Part shown: in pieces, positions 15,227-23,279 of the stretch
Position numbering within the stretch: the stretch's first letter is position 1
Layout of the letters: each line of letters begins with the position of its first letter
Origin: Novosphingobium sediminis
GTDB lineage: Bacteria > Pseudomonadota > Alphaproteobacteria > Sphingomonadales > Sphingomonadaceae
Reading direction: 5' to 3'
DNA: 64,000 nt
Assembly: GCF_007991615.1 (NCBI RefSeq)
Contig: NZ_BJYR01000022.1
Span: forward strand, 1 to 64,000
The notes under the pieces: model-generated
What the model was told of the DNA's origin: nothing
Databases searched by the model: none
The model's input: the letters and a program-made list of their open reading frames with translations, nothing else
Translations under genes and position numbers: made by a program

Positions 15227-17728
15227 TCAGGGGCCGCGGAACTTCACACCCACTTCGAGGCCGAAGTAGCGCGGAGCACCGAAGTTCGAGTTGAGCCACA
15301 GGCCCGCCACGTTCTGCGAAGCGATCCGGTAGCGCTCGTCGGTCAGGTTCCGGCCGATCGCCTTGATGTAGTACTTGTCGTCGATCTGCGAGAGCGTGAG
15401 CGACGCGTTCACCAGCGTGCGGGCGTTGAGGAACGTGTTGCCATCGATATCGGTGATCGACTGCGTATTGAGGTTCTTCGCGGTATAGGCCGCCGAAGCA
15501 TTCGCGATGACCTTGAGGTTCGAACCGAGCGGCACTTCATAGGCACCGTCGATCGTCCACTGCCACTTGGGCGCGCGGTCCAGCGGTGCGTCGGCAAGGT
15601 TGTAGCCCGCGCCGGGGGCGGTGTACTGGTTGTACTTGCCGTCCTGGAAGCCAAGCACGCCGCGCAGGGTGAAGCCCTTGAACAGGCGCGCAGTCGCTTC
15701 AGCCTCGATGCCCTTCACCGTGGCGCTCGCCGCGTTGACGAACAGCGTGACCTGGTTTGGCGCACCGTTCACAACGATCGGCACGTTGAGCTGCTTCTGC
15801 AGATCCTTGTACTTCACGTAGAAGCCAGTGAGGTTGAAGCGCAGACGGTGATCGAAAAGCTCGGTCTTGATACCCGCCTCGAACGAGTCCGCCGTTTCCG
15901 GGCGGGTCGCGCGCGCCGCTTCACGGAACGCGTTGAGGTCGGTCGCGAAGGCCGCGAAGCCGCCAATCTGGTCGTTGAAGCCGCCGCTCTTGAAGCCACG
16001 CGAATAGTTCGCATAGGCGTAGATATCCGGCGTCGCCTGATAGCCCAGCGTCATGCGCCAGGTCGGCTTGTTCGACTTGTCGTTCACCGTGACCACGCCG
16101 GCGGGATACTTGAACACGCTCGCGCCCAGCGCTTCGCTGATCTGGATCGAGGGATCGAACCCGCCGTTGAGCTGCGGCACGAACACCTGGTTGCGGCCAT
16201 ACCAGGTCTTGTTTTCCCAGGTGTAGCGCACACCACCGGTCAGCGAGAGCTTGTCGGTGAGTTTGTAGGTGCCTTCAGCGAAGACCGCCTTCGAGTTGGA
16301 CCGCTGCGCGTTGCAGAGAATGAACGGCGTATCGTTCCAGTTGCCGAAGGGCAGCGGACCCTGAACCAGATCGAGGAAGCCGAGGATCTGCGCAACGCAG
16401 AAGTCGACCGTCTCGCGCTGGTAGAAGCCGCCGATCACCGCATCGAACGCCGTGCCGGTGTTGGTGGCGAGGCGCAGTTCTTGCTGGAAGGTCTTGCGGT
16501 TGTCGTCACGCGTCGCGTCGAAGAACGACAGCGGCGTGCCATCGAGCCCGATCGGCGCCGCGCCCGCGTAGGAGTTCGGAATGCGCGAGATCTGACGGCG
16601 CCAGCCGGTCACCGAGGTGAGCTTGCCGAAGCCGAGATCGTAGTCGGCGTTCAGGTAGAACCCATCGACCGAAATGCGCTGGCCATTGCGCATCTTGATG
16701 AGGCCGTCCTGGCGATAGGTCACCGCAGCATTGTCAAGCGGATCGCTGCTCGCCGGGTTCTGGCGGACCGTATTGAGGATATCGGTCAGGAACGGCGTGG
16801 AGCCGGTGTAGGTGTAGTTCTCGTTGACCGAGGGCACCGTATCCGAACGATCGCGGAGCCATTCGTACTGAGCAAGGATCTTGAGGCGGCTGGTCGGCTC
16901 CCACAGCAGCTTGCCGCGCAGGTTGACCACGTCCTTGCCGCCGGCCCGCTTGCCATCAAGGCAGCCCGAAACGCCCGAGAAGTTGCCCGGAACAAAGCTG
17001 ACGACCGGGCCGTAGCAGGCGCCGTTGCGATAGAAGCCATCCGATTTCTCGGCACCGGCAACGACGCGCAGCGCCATGTTGCTGAAGATCGGGATGTTGG
17101 CGGCCATCTGCCCCTTATAGGTGCCGAACGAGCCGACTTCCGCGCGGACATCAACGCCGATCACGCCGAGTTCGGGGCGCTTGGTCTTCACCGTCACAGC
17201 GCCGCCGGTGGTGTTCTTGCCGAACAGCGTGCCCTGCGGACCGCGCAGAACTTCGACCTGCGCCACGTCGAAGGTGTCGAGCAGCTGGGTCTGTACCGAA
17301 GGCACGACGAAATCGTCGACGAGCACCGCAACGGGCGGCTCGAAGTAGACGATGATCGAGGTCTGGCCGACGCCGCGCATCGCGAACGATGCGGCGTTGA
17401 AGTTGGTGATCGTGTTGGCCGAGAAGTTCGGCACGAACGCGGCGAGATCGCCGATGTCGCGCGGGCTCGACTGACGGATCAGCGAAGCATCGACCGCGGA
17501 AACCGCAACCGGCGTGCGCTGCAGGTTGGAATCGCGGCGGGTTGCCGTCACGACGATTTCGTTCAGCCGATCGCTCGACATCTCGTCCGCGCTGGACTGC
17601 GCCTGCGTCGTCTGTGCTGCCTGCGGTTCGTCGTTTGCGCCGCCCGCTGCTGCGTATGTCGGCGTTGCCATCATCGCTGCAGCCATTGCGCCAAATGCCG
17701 CCGACCAGCGAAGGTCCCTCAGTGCCAT
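15227..17728 (-). CDS. TonB-dependent outer-membrane receptor
   Basis: An 833-residue outer-membrane transporter. A signal peptide (MALRDLRWSAAFGAMAAAMM..TYAAA) is followed by a spacer with Gln/Ala-rich sequence, a TonB-box-like segment NEIVVTATRR, the plug domain (NLQRTPVAVSAVDASLI, LRGPQGTLFGKNTTGGAV) and a long beta-barrel ending in GVKFRGP. The start is set at 17728 because GAGGAG lies at the right distance; 17734 is an alternative. Sphingomonads use such receptors to import large or hydrophobic organics as well as iron chelates. Its place in the catabolic cluster, the palindrome copy 70 bp upstream and the oxygenase gene behind it favour import of the pathway substrate. Confidence 0.92.
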   Translation of the reverse strand: MALRDLRWSAAFGAMAAAMMATPTYAAAGGANDEPQAAQTTQAQSSADEMSSDRLNEIVVTATRRDSNLQRTPVAVSAVDASLIRQSSPRDIGDLAAFVPNFSANTITNFNAASFAMRGVGQTSIIVYFEPPVAVLVDDFVVPSVQTQLLDTFDVAQVEVLRGPQGTLFGKNTTGGAVTVKTKRPELGVIGVDVRAEVGSFGTYKGQMAANIPIFSNMALRVVAGAEKSDGFYRNGACYGPVVSFVPGNFSGVSGCLDGKRAGGKDVVNLRGKLLWEPTSRLKILAQYEWLRDRSDTVPSVNENYTYTGSTPFLTDILNTVRQNPASSDPLDNAAVTYRQDGLIKMRNGQRISVDGFYLNADYDLGFGKLTSVTGWRRQISRIPNSYAGAAPIGLDGTPLSFFDATRDDNRKTFQQELRLATNTGTAFDAVIGGFYQRETVDFCVAQILGFLDLVQGPLPFGNWNDTPFILCNAQRSNSKAVFAEGTYKLTDKLSLTGGVRYTWENKTWYGRNQVFVPQLNGGFDPSIQISEALGASVFKYPAGVVTVNDKSNKPTWRMTLGYQATPDIYAYANYSRGFKSGGFNDQIGGFAAFATDLNAFREAARATRPETADSFEAGIKTELFDHRLRFNLTGFYVKYKDLQKQLNVPIVVNGAPNQVTLFVNAASATVKGIEAEATARLFKGFTLRGVLGFQDGKYNQYTAPGAGYNLADAPLDRAPKWQWTIDGAYEVPLGSNLKVIANASAAYTAKNLNTQSITDIDGNTFLNARTLVNASLTLSQIDDKYYIKAIGRNLTDERYRIASQNVAGLWLNSNFGAPRYFGLEVGVKFRGP

Positions 17729-17797
17729 CCCCATCTCCTCATGCCCCGCATTTAGGTGCGGTGTGGCGCCAAGGATAAACTCCGGGACGCATTTTGC

Positions 17798-17815
17798 AAG
17801 CAGACATGTATGTTT
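17798..17815. promoter_or_regulatory. Cluster palindrome, copy 5 (putative operator)
   Basis: AAGCAGACATGTATGTTT, centred on CATG at 17805-17808, about 70 bp before the TonB receptor start. It shares AAGCA.ACATG.ATGTTT with copy 1 at 1545. Confidence 0.65.
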
Positions 17816-17972
17816 TTTTAGAGAGGTGGCAGGGTACATGTGACGAGCCCGCCGCGCCCTGCCGTACTTGGCCCGCGCCCCCGCGTATCCTCACGTATTC
17901 GGCCCACCTGCGTGATCCGACGACACTTCCGGTCCCGGCACCCGGCCGAAGGCGATACTGCAGATAGCATCC

Positions 17973-17990
17973 AAACATTCATGATTGTTT
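17973..17990. promoter_or_regulatory. Cluster palindrome, copy 6 (best-conserved operator candidate)
   Basis: AAACATTCATGATTGTTT, symmetric except for one base pair and centred on CATG at 17980-17983. It lies 76 bp before the SnoaL-like gene at 18066. The rest of the 337-bp gap between the divergent receptor and SnoaL genes holds copy 5 and no gene. Confidence 0.7.
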
Positions 17991-18065
17991 TCAGATGGCG
18001 CCCGGCTATCATGCTCGCCAAGAAGGGCCGCGCAAAGCAGCCTGCGGGAGAGAAAGCAAAACCTA

Positions 18066-18623
18066 ATGGCCAATCCGGGGGCCGATCTGGAAGCGCGCAT
18101 CGCGCGGCTGGAAGCCGAATCACAGATCCGTCAGCTTGTCGCGCACTACAGCTTCGACATCGACGACCGCCGCATCGAAGCCGTGCGCGCGCTGTTTGCC
18201 GATGATGCCGTGCTGCGCTCGCACGACAGGGTGATGCACGCCGCAGGGCCCGATGCGATCATGGCGCAATTCGATGGCCGCTTCTCGGTGCTTGGCCCGG
18301 GCCACCATGTCATGCACGATATCCAGATCGATTTCGTGGACGAGGAAAACGCTACCGGCCGTGTTGCCGGACACGCCGAACTGATGCGCCATGGCAAGAT
18401 GATGGTCGCCGCGATCCGCTACGATGATCGCTACCGCAAGACCGCCAACGGCTGGAAGTTCGCCGAACGCGTCATCGGCTTCCTCTACTACGTCCCGGTC
18501 GAGGCCTATCCGAACATTCTCGCCCGGCCAGACCGCAACCACGCCTATGCCGAGCCCAAGCTCGCCGACTACCCCGAGCAGCTGCCCAGCTGGACCGCAT
18601 ATGAAGCGGCGCACAAGCGCTAA
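18066..18623 (+). CDS. SnoaL-like/NTF2-fold protein (1)
   Basis: A 185-residue protein with the alpha+beta cone of the SnoaL/NTF2 superfamily. It starts with helix LEARIARLEAESQIRQLVAHYSFDIDDRRIEAVRALFADDAVL and continues with strands such as GHHVMHDIQIDFVDEENATGRVAGHAEL. The family includes polyketide cyclases, ketosteroid-isomerase relatives and dehydratases; members with a conserved His/Asp pair act as dehydratases or isomerases. It could also be a distant oxygenase beta-subunit fold. It is the first gene of a cistron with two ABM proteins and the cytochrome c-PQQ dehydrogenase, under a cluster palindrome. Confidence 0.8.
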   Translation: MANPGADLEARIARLEAESQIRQLVAHYSFDIDDRRIEAVRALFADDAVLRSHDRVMHAAGPDAIMAQFDGRFSVLGPGHHVMHDIQIDFVDEENATGRVAGHAELMRHGKMMVAAIRYDDRYRKTANGWKFAERVIGFLYYVPVEAYPNILARPDRNHAYAEPKLADYPEQLPSWTAYEAAHKR

Positions 18624-18640
18624 CCCGAAAGACCCCGCGA

Positions 18641-18937
18641 ATGGCCTTCTCCTTCCTTTCCCGCTTCCGCATCCGTGCCGACAAGGAAGCCGAATTCATC
18701 GCCCTCGCCAGAGAAATGGAGGCACTCGCCCCCTCAGAGCCGGGCACCCTCGCCTATCAGTTCTACCGGCTTGCCGAACCCGGCATGTTCGCGGTCTACG
18801 AACGGTTCAAGGATGAGGAAGCCGACAAGGCGCATATGGCCTACCCGCACAACCAGCCGCTGATCGAGCGGATGATCGCCTGCATGGACGGCTCCTACAC
18901 GCGCGAGCTGCTCTACGACCTCGAAGCCGGGGCCTGA
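18641..18937 (+). CDS. Antibiotic biosynthesis monooxygenase (ABM)-domain protein (1)
   Basis: A 98-residue ferredoxin-like dimeric alpha+beta barrel domain (SFLSRFRIRADKEAEFIALAREME, PGTLAYQFYRLAEPGMFAVYERF). ABM proteins include cofactor-free quinol monooxygenases (YgiN), heme-degrading enzymes and many of unknown role. It lies 17 bp after the SnoaL-like gene and 4 bp before a second ABM gene of identical length but different sequence, suggesting a heteromeric or paired function. No cofactor-binding motif is visible. Confidence 0.82.
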   Translation: MAFSFLSRFRIRADKEAEFIALAREMEALAPSEPGTLAYQFYRLAEPGMFAVYERFKDEEADKAHMAYPHNQPLIERMIACMDGSYTRELLYDLEAGA

Positions 18938-18941
18938 AACC

Positions 18942-19238
18942 ATGAGCGGAAAAAGCTTCATCGCGCAGCTGCGCACCAAGCCCGAAAAGCGCGCCGAACT
19001 GATCGCGCTGCAGACCGAACTCAAGCGGCTGGTCTTCGCGAACGAGCCCGGTGCCGTTGTCTACGAACTGTTCCAGTCTGAGGAAGACCCGGACCTGTTC
19101 CAGTGCGTCGCCACCTTCAAGGACGATGCCGCGTTCGAAACGCACATGCACATCGATTTCCATGACCGGCTGGTGCCTCCGGTCCTCGCGTGCCTTGCCG
19201 AGGACATGAAGCTCACATTCTACCGCTCGCTCGATTGA
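18942..19238 (+). CDS. ABM-domain protein (2)
   Basis: A 98-residue ABM-fold protein (KSFIAQLRTKPEKRAELIALQTELKRL, EPGAVVYELFQSEEDPDLFQCVATF). It has the same length as the preceding ABM gene but is clearly diverged from it. A His-rich HMHIDFHD stretch at about residues 67-74 could take part in catalysis or metal binding (inference). It is 4 bp after the first ABM gene and 14 bp before the PQQ dehydrogenase start, so the four genes form one operon. Confidence 0.82.
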   Translation: MSGKSFIAQLRTKPEKRAELIALQTELKRLVFANEPGAVVYELFQSEEDPDLFQCVATFKDDAAFETHMHIDFHDRLVPPVLACLAEDMKLTFYRSLD

Positions 19239-19252
19239 AGGGGCTCTTACGC

Positions 19253-21139
19253 ATGCTGTTCAAGACAGGACGTCTCGCGGTCCTTTCCGGCTTCGCTGCG
19301 GTGGCGTTGGCCGCTGGCCTGAACGCCGCCACGCCGACGCGGATCAAGTCTACCGAGGACATGAATTCACGCGCCGGCCCCACGATCAATCCGGAAACCG
19401 CGCCGGGCCGTCCGCTGTTCGAACAGCACTGCGCGATGTGCCACCTCGGCGGCGTGCCCAAGGCACCCTCGCCCAACTTCCTTGCGATGCTGGCGCCCGA
19501 TGCCATCGTTTCTGCGCTGACCAACGGGGTGATGCGCCAGCAGGCCGCGAGCCTGACCCCGGCCGAGAAGGTTCAGGTCGCCGAATACCTGACCCGCACG
19601 CCCTATGCCTCGTACCAGCGCCCGGCCCCGCCGCCGCGCTGCAAGGGTGCTGCGGCGAAGTTCGACATGACCGACGTTCCGGCCGACATCGGCTGGGGGC
19701 ATGACAACCGCCGCTTCATTCCTGCCACCATCGCAGGCCTTGCCAAGGCAGACGTACCCAAGCTCAAACTGAAGTGGGCCTTCGCCTACCCGGCCGCCAC
19801 CCACATCCGCTCGCAGCCCACCATTGCGTGGGGTACGCTGTTCGTCGGTAGCCAGGACGGGACCATCTACGCGATGGATCCGGACACCGGCTGCACCAAG
19901 TGGACCACCCGCCTCAGCGCCGAAGTGCGCACCGCGATCGTGGCTGATGCGGCCACCAAGCGGCTCACTTTCGGTGATCTCCTCGGCAAGGTCCACGTGC
20001 TCGACGCCTTGACCGGCAAGGAGATCTGGGCGCAGCGCATGAGCGATCACGCCGATGCCACGATCACCGGCACGCCGACGCTCGGCGGCGGCCTGCTCTT
20101 CGTGCCCGTCTCCTCGCTGGAGGTCGTGCAGGCCGGCAATCCCGCTTATCCCTGCTGCACGTTCCGCGGCTCGGTCGTCGCGGTCGATCCCGCCACCGGC
20201 GCGGAAAAGTGGCGCGCCTACACCGCAGGCCAGCCCGTGCCGCAGGGCAAGACGGCAGACGGCACCCAGATCCTCGGTCCGTCAGGTGCGCCGGTGTGGA
20301 ACAGCCCGACCTATGACGCGGCCACGAACCGCGTCTATTTCGGCTCGGGCGAGAACTACTCAACCCCCGCCGACGACGGCTCGGATGCGGTCTTCGCGGT
20401 CGATGCCACCACCGGCAAACGCATCTGGAGCACCCAGCTCACGCTTGGCGATGCGTGGAACGTCGGCTGCATGATGGGCCTCGGCTCGTGCCCCAAGGAA
20501 GGCGGGCCGGACTATGACGTCGCTGCCTCGCCGCTCCTGATCGACACCGGAAACGGCGCGAAGATGCTCGTCATCGGCCAGAAGTCGGGTCAGGCTTGGG
20601 GCCTCGATCCCGATACAGGCAAAGTCAAGTGGATGACCCGCCTCGGCCACGGCGGCACGCAGGGCGGCGTTCACTTCGGCATGTCGGCTGAAGGAAACCG
20701 CGTCTTCGTGCCGATCAACGATATGGCCGATACCGGCGATGCCCGCCTCTATGATCCCGCGATCCGCGGCGCCGGGCTCCATGCGCTGGATGCCGCCACC
20801 GGCAACGTGATCTGGCAGGCCAAGGCCAAGGACAACTGCGAGGGCCGCAAGTTCTGCGATCCGGGCATTTCCGCCGCCGTCACCAGTATCCCCGGCGTCG
20901 TCTTCGGCGGCCATCTCGATGGCATGCTGCGCGCCTATGATGCCGATACCGGCGCCATCCTGTGGCAGTATGACACCACCCAGCCCATGCCCGCCATTGG
21001 CGGCCAGACGGCCAAGGGCGGCTCGATGAGCGGCCCCGGCGCGGCGGTGTGGAAGGGCAAGGTCTTCGTGAACTCGGGCTACGGCATGTACAGCCACGCC
21101 CCCGGCAATGCGCTGATGGTGTTCGAGGTGGCGAAGTAG
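19253..21139 (+). CDS. Cytochrome c-fused PQQ-dependent dehydrogenase (polyvinyl-alcohol dehydrogenase-like)
   Basis: A 628-residue periplasmic enzyme. A signal peptide (MLFKTGRLAVLSGFAAVALAAG) is followed by a small cytochrome c domain with C60-A-M-C-H64, then an eight-bladed-type beta-propeller with repeats such as GTIYAMDPDTGCTKW and GSVVAVDPATGAEKW. Adjacent cysteines C301-C302 resemble the vicinal disulfide of PQQ alcohol dehydrogenases. The N-terminal heme plus propeller order matches polyvinyl-alcohol dehydrogenases of sphingomonads. It probably oxidises an alcohol of the imported substrate in the periplasm and passes electrons to the respiratory chain. It is the last gene of the SnoaL-ABM-ABM operon. 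Confidence 0.88.
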   Translation: MLFKTGRLAVLSGFAAVALAAGLNAATPTRIKSTEDMNSRAGPTINPETAPGRPLFEQHCAMCHLGGVPKAPSPNFLAMLAPDAIVSALTNGVMRQQAASLTPAEKVQVAEYLTRTPYASYQRPAPPPRCKGAAAKFDMTDVPADIGWGHDNRRFIPATIAGLAKADVPKLKLKWAFAYPAATHIRSQPTIAWGTLFVGSQDGTIYAMDPDTGCTKWTTRLSAEVRTAIVADAATKRLTFGDLLGKVHVLDALTGKEIWAQRMSDHADATITGTPTLGGGLLFVPVSSLEVVQAGNPAYPCCTFRGSVVAVDPATGAEKWRAYTAGQPVPQGKTADGTQILGPSGAPVWNSPTYDAATNRVYFGSGENYSTPADDGSDAVFAVDATTGKRIWSTQLTLGDAWNVGCMMGLGSCPKEGGPDYDVAASPLLIDTGNGAKMLVIGQKSGQAWGLDPDTGKVKWMTRLGHGGTQGGVHFGMSAEGNRVFVPINDMADTGDARLYDPAIRGAGLHALDAATGNVIWQAKAKDNCEGRKFCDPGISAAVTSIPGVVFGGHLDGMLRAYDADTGAILWQYDTTQPMPAIGGQTAKGGSMSGPGAAVWKGKVFVNSGYGMYSHAPGNALMVFEVAK

Positions 21140-21182
21140 GGGGCGGCGAAAGAGCACCGACGCGCCCACATTACACACCCCT

Positions 21183-21267
21183 CGTCATTGCGAGCGAAGC
21201 GAAGCAATCCAGAGCGTCCCGCACAAGCGCTCTGGATTGCTTCGTCGCTACGCTCCTCGCAATGACG
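21183..21267. repeat. Large inverted repeat, CATTGCGAGCGAAGC family
   Basis: Two ~34-40-bp arms (left from CGTCATTGCGAGCGAAGCGA to CCAGAGCG, right from CGCTCTGGATTGC to CAATGACG) separated by about 11 bp, in a gene-free gap between convergent genes. It is a longer relative of the hairpin at 9043 and of the diverged element at 44903. Its placement suggests a multi-copy, REP/MITE-like element that may also end transcription. Confidence 0.85.
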
Positions 21268-21289
21268 AAGCTTAGACGATGAAAGGGGG

Positions 21290-22564
21290 CTACCCCCGCT
21301 TCGCCTCAAATTCGATATGCAGCGCCTTCAGGCTGCGCAGCAAGAAGTGCGGATGGACGGAAAAGTCGTTCGCCCCGTCCGCGAAGTGCATATCCTCGAA
21401 CCGATCGACCACCGCCTGAAAACCCCAGGTCAGTTCGCGCCGGGCTAGCGGCGCGCCGAGGCAGTGGTGCGTGCCCGAACCGAAGCCCATGTGCGACCCC
21501 GCCTTGGGCCGATCGAGATCCAGCTTCTCCGGGCATTCGAACGCCCGCTCGTCGCGGTTGGCAGCAGCAAAGCGCACATTCACCAGCGCGCCCTTGGGGA
21601 TCACCGCACCATCAATCTCGGTATCCTTGGCGCAGAAGCGCATCAGGCTCTGCACCGGGGATTCCAGCCGCACCACTTCCTCCACGAAGGTCTTCATGTA
21701 GCGCTCGGGATCGGACTTCAGCTTGTGCCAGACGTCCTTGTTCTCGATCAGCAGCTTCATCCCCGCCGCCAGCGCATTGGTCGTCGTCTCGCTGCCGCCG
21801 ACGAAGGTGTCCGCCATCATCTCGGCGTGAAGTTCGTTATCATTGAGCGGCCGACCCCAGCCCTCGATCACGGTGTTCACCAGCACGCTGATGAGGGAAT
21901 CATCAGGATTGGCCCGCAGTCGCTCGAAGATCGGCTGGAAATAGTGCTGCGCCTCGATCTCGCGGTCGACCATCTCGATCTCGTCTTCCTCGGGCAGCAT
22001 CATCGAGATGCGCTTGAAGAAGGCGTCGGTCCAGCGCTTGATCTTCCACATGTCCTCGCGCTTGGCGCCCATCTGCTCGCCGATGATGTAGAGCGGCAGC
22101 GGCACGCAGAACTGGCTGACCCATTCGCAGCGCCCATCCGCCACAAAGCCGTCGATCAGCTCGTAAGCCAGGTTCTCCACCAGCGGATCGATTTCCTTGA
22201 TCCGGCTCGGCTTGAACGCCTCGTTGAACATGGCGCGCATCTGCTTGTGGTTCGGATCGTCGCGCCCGCTCAGCGTCGGTTCGGGCAGCCAGCCGCGTTC
22301 CTTGAAGCGCTCCACCACCTTGCGCTGCCGCTCGACGTTGGCGGAAAGCGTCTGCAACCCGATCGAGCGCGGGCTGCTCGGGAAGGTCTCGGAATCGAGC
22401 AGCACGCGCCGCACGTCATCGTAGCGCGTCACGACATAGATGTTCGTACCCGGCTGGCGGTAGGCCGGCGCCTGATCCCGCAGCGTGCGGTAGGCGTCAT
22501 AGGGGCACTGCTGGACCGCCGGATCGAACAGGTTGATTCCAAGATCGTCTGCCCCGTCGCTCAT
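21290..22564 (-). CDS. Cytochrome P450 (1)
   Basis: A 424-residue bacterial soluble P450. The heme loop is F361-GSGTHH-C368-LG, the ExxR pair is E296/R299, and the I-helix oxygen motif is VGGSETT (255-261) with Gly-Gly-Ser in place of the usual Ala-Gly. Bacterial P450s of this size hydroxylate terpenoids, steroids, fatty acids or aromatics with ferredoxin partners; none is encoded nearby. The start overlaps the stop of the CMD-family gene (ATGA at 22561-22564), so both are in one operon, divergent from the second P450. Confidence 0.92.
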   Translation of the reverse strand: MSDGADDLGINLFDPAVQQCPYDAYRTLRDQAPAYRQPGTNIYVVTRYDDVRRVLLDSETFPSSPRSIGLQTLSANVERQRKVVERFKERGWLPEPTLSGRDDPNHKQMRAMFNEAFKPSRIKEIDPLVENLAYELIDGFVADGRCEWVSQFCVPLPLYIIGEQMGAKREDMWKIKRWTDAFFKRISMMLPEEDEIEMVDREIEAQHYFQPIFERLRANPDDSLISVLVNTVIEGWGRPLNDNELHAEMMADTFVGGSETTTNALAAGMKLLIENKDVWHKLKSDPERYMKTFVEEVVRLESPVQSLMRFCAKDTEIDGAVIPKGALVNVRFAAANRDERAFECPEKLDLDRPKAGSHMGFGSGTHHCLGAPLARRELTWGFQAVVDRFEDMHFADGANDFSVHPHFLLRSLKALHIEFEAKRG

Positions 22565-23148
22565 CGCACCACCACCCGTTCTTCACCCCACGGCGCAACA
22601 ACGCCCTCGCGCTTGAAGGCGTCAGGCAGTTCCTCGACCATGTGCAAGGTCGCCGCCAGCCGCCCGAAGCCGACGAAGAACGCGCAGGTCATGCCCAGTT
22701 CGACAATCTCGGACTCGCTGAAATGCTCGCGCAGACCCGCATACATTTTCTCGTCGATGCGCAGGTGGTCGGTCGCAAACGCTTCGCCAAACTTGATCGC
22801 CGCCTTCTCGGCAGGCGTCAGGTTCTCGGCTTCCTGCGGCCTCTCCAGCGAACAGACGAGGTCTTCGGTCACGCCGTCCTCCATCGCGTCGGTATAGCGG
22901 ATCGCCATGCAGCTGCGGCACTGGTTGAAGAACGCGATGCGCAGCCGGACCAGCTCCACCAGCTTTTCAGGCAGCTGCCGATGCACCTTCAGCGCGCCGG
23001 CGAACTGCATCATCCCCAGCACATGATCGGGGCAATGCGCGAGGAAGCGGATCATCCCCTGCTCGATCTCGGTGCGGTCTTCCGGCTTCAGCGCCGCGCG
23101 CAGGCGCGGGTCCCAGTCCTCGGGCGCAATCTTGGCGACGCGGGTCAT
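22561..23148 (-). CDS. Carboxymuconolactone decarboxylase (CMD)/AhpD-family protein
   Basis: A 195-residue all-helical protein with the CxxC redox pair C77-R-S-C80 in FNQCRSCMAIRYTDAM, typical of the AhpD-like branch of the CMD family. These act as alkylhydroperoxidase-type or other small redox/decarboxylase proteins. Encoded directly before a P450, it may deal with peroxides or a ring-cleavage lactone (inference). The divergent promoter region (23149-23279) contains no copy of the cluster palindrome, so this unit is probably under other control. Confidence 0.85.
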   Translation of the reverse strand: MTRVAKIAPEDWDPRLRAALKPEDRTEIEQGMIRFLAHCPDHVLGMMQFAGALKVHRQLPEKLVELVRLRIAFFNQCRSCMAIRYTDAMEDGVTEDLVCSLERPQEAENLTPAEKAAIKFGEAFATDHLRIDEKMYAGLREHFSESEIVELGMTCAFFVGFGRLAATLHMVEELPDAFKREGVVAPWGEERVVVR

Positions 23149-23279
23149 GGTGTCTCTCTCCCGTCATGCGCTGCCAGATTATGGTCTTGGCAAAAGTGAG
23201 CATGGCAGCCTCCGCATTGGTCATGCACCATCGGCCCCACAACAACTGGCGATTTGAATAGAGCCGGGGGAGAGGGACA

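Noticed and set aside
15161..17755. An 864-codon open frame opposite the TonB receptor
   Set aside because: Antisense artefact; the receptor on the minus strand has a signal peptide, plug and barrel, and the plus-strand product has none.
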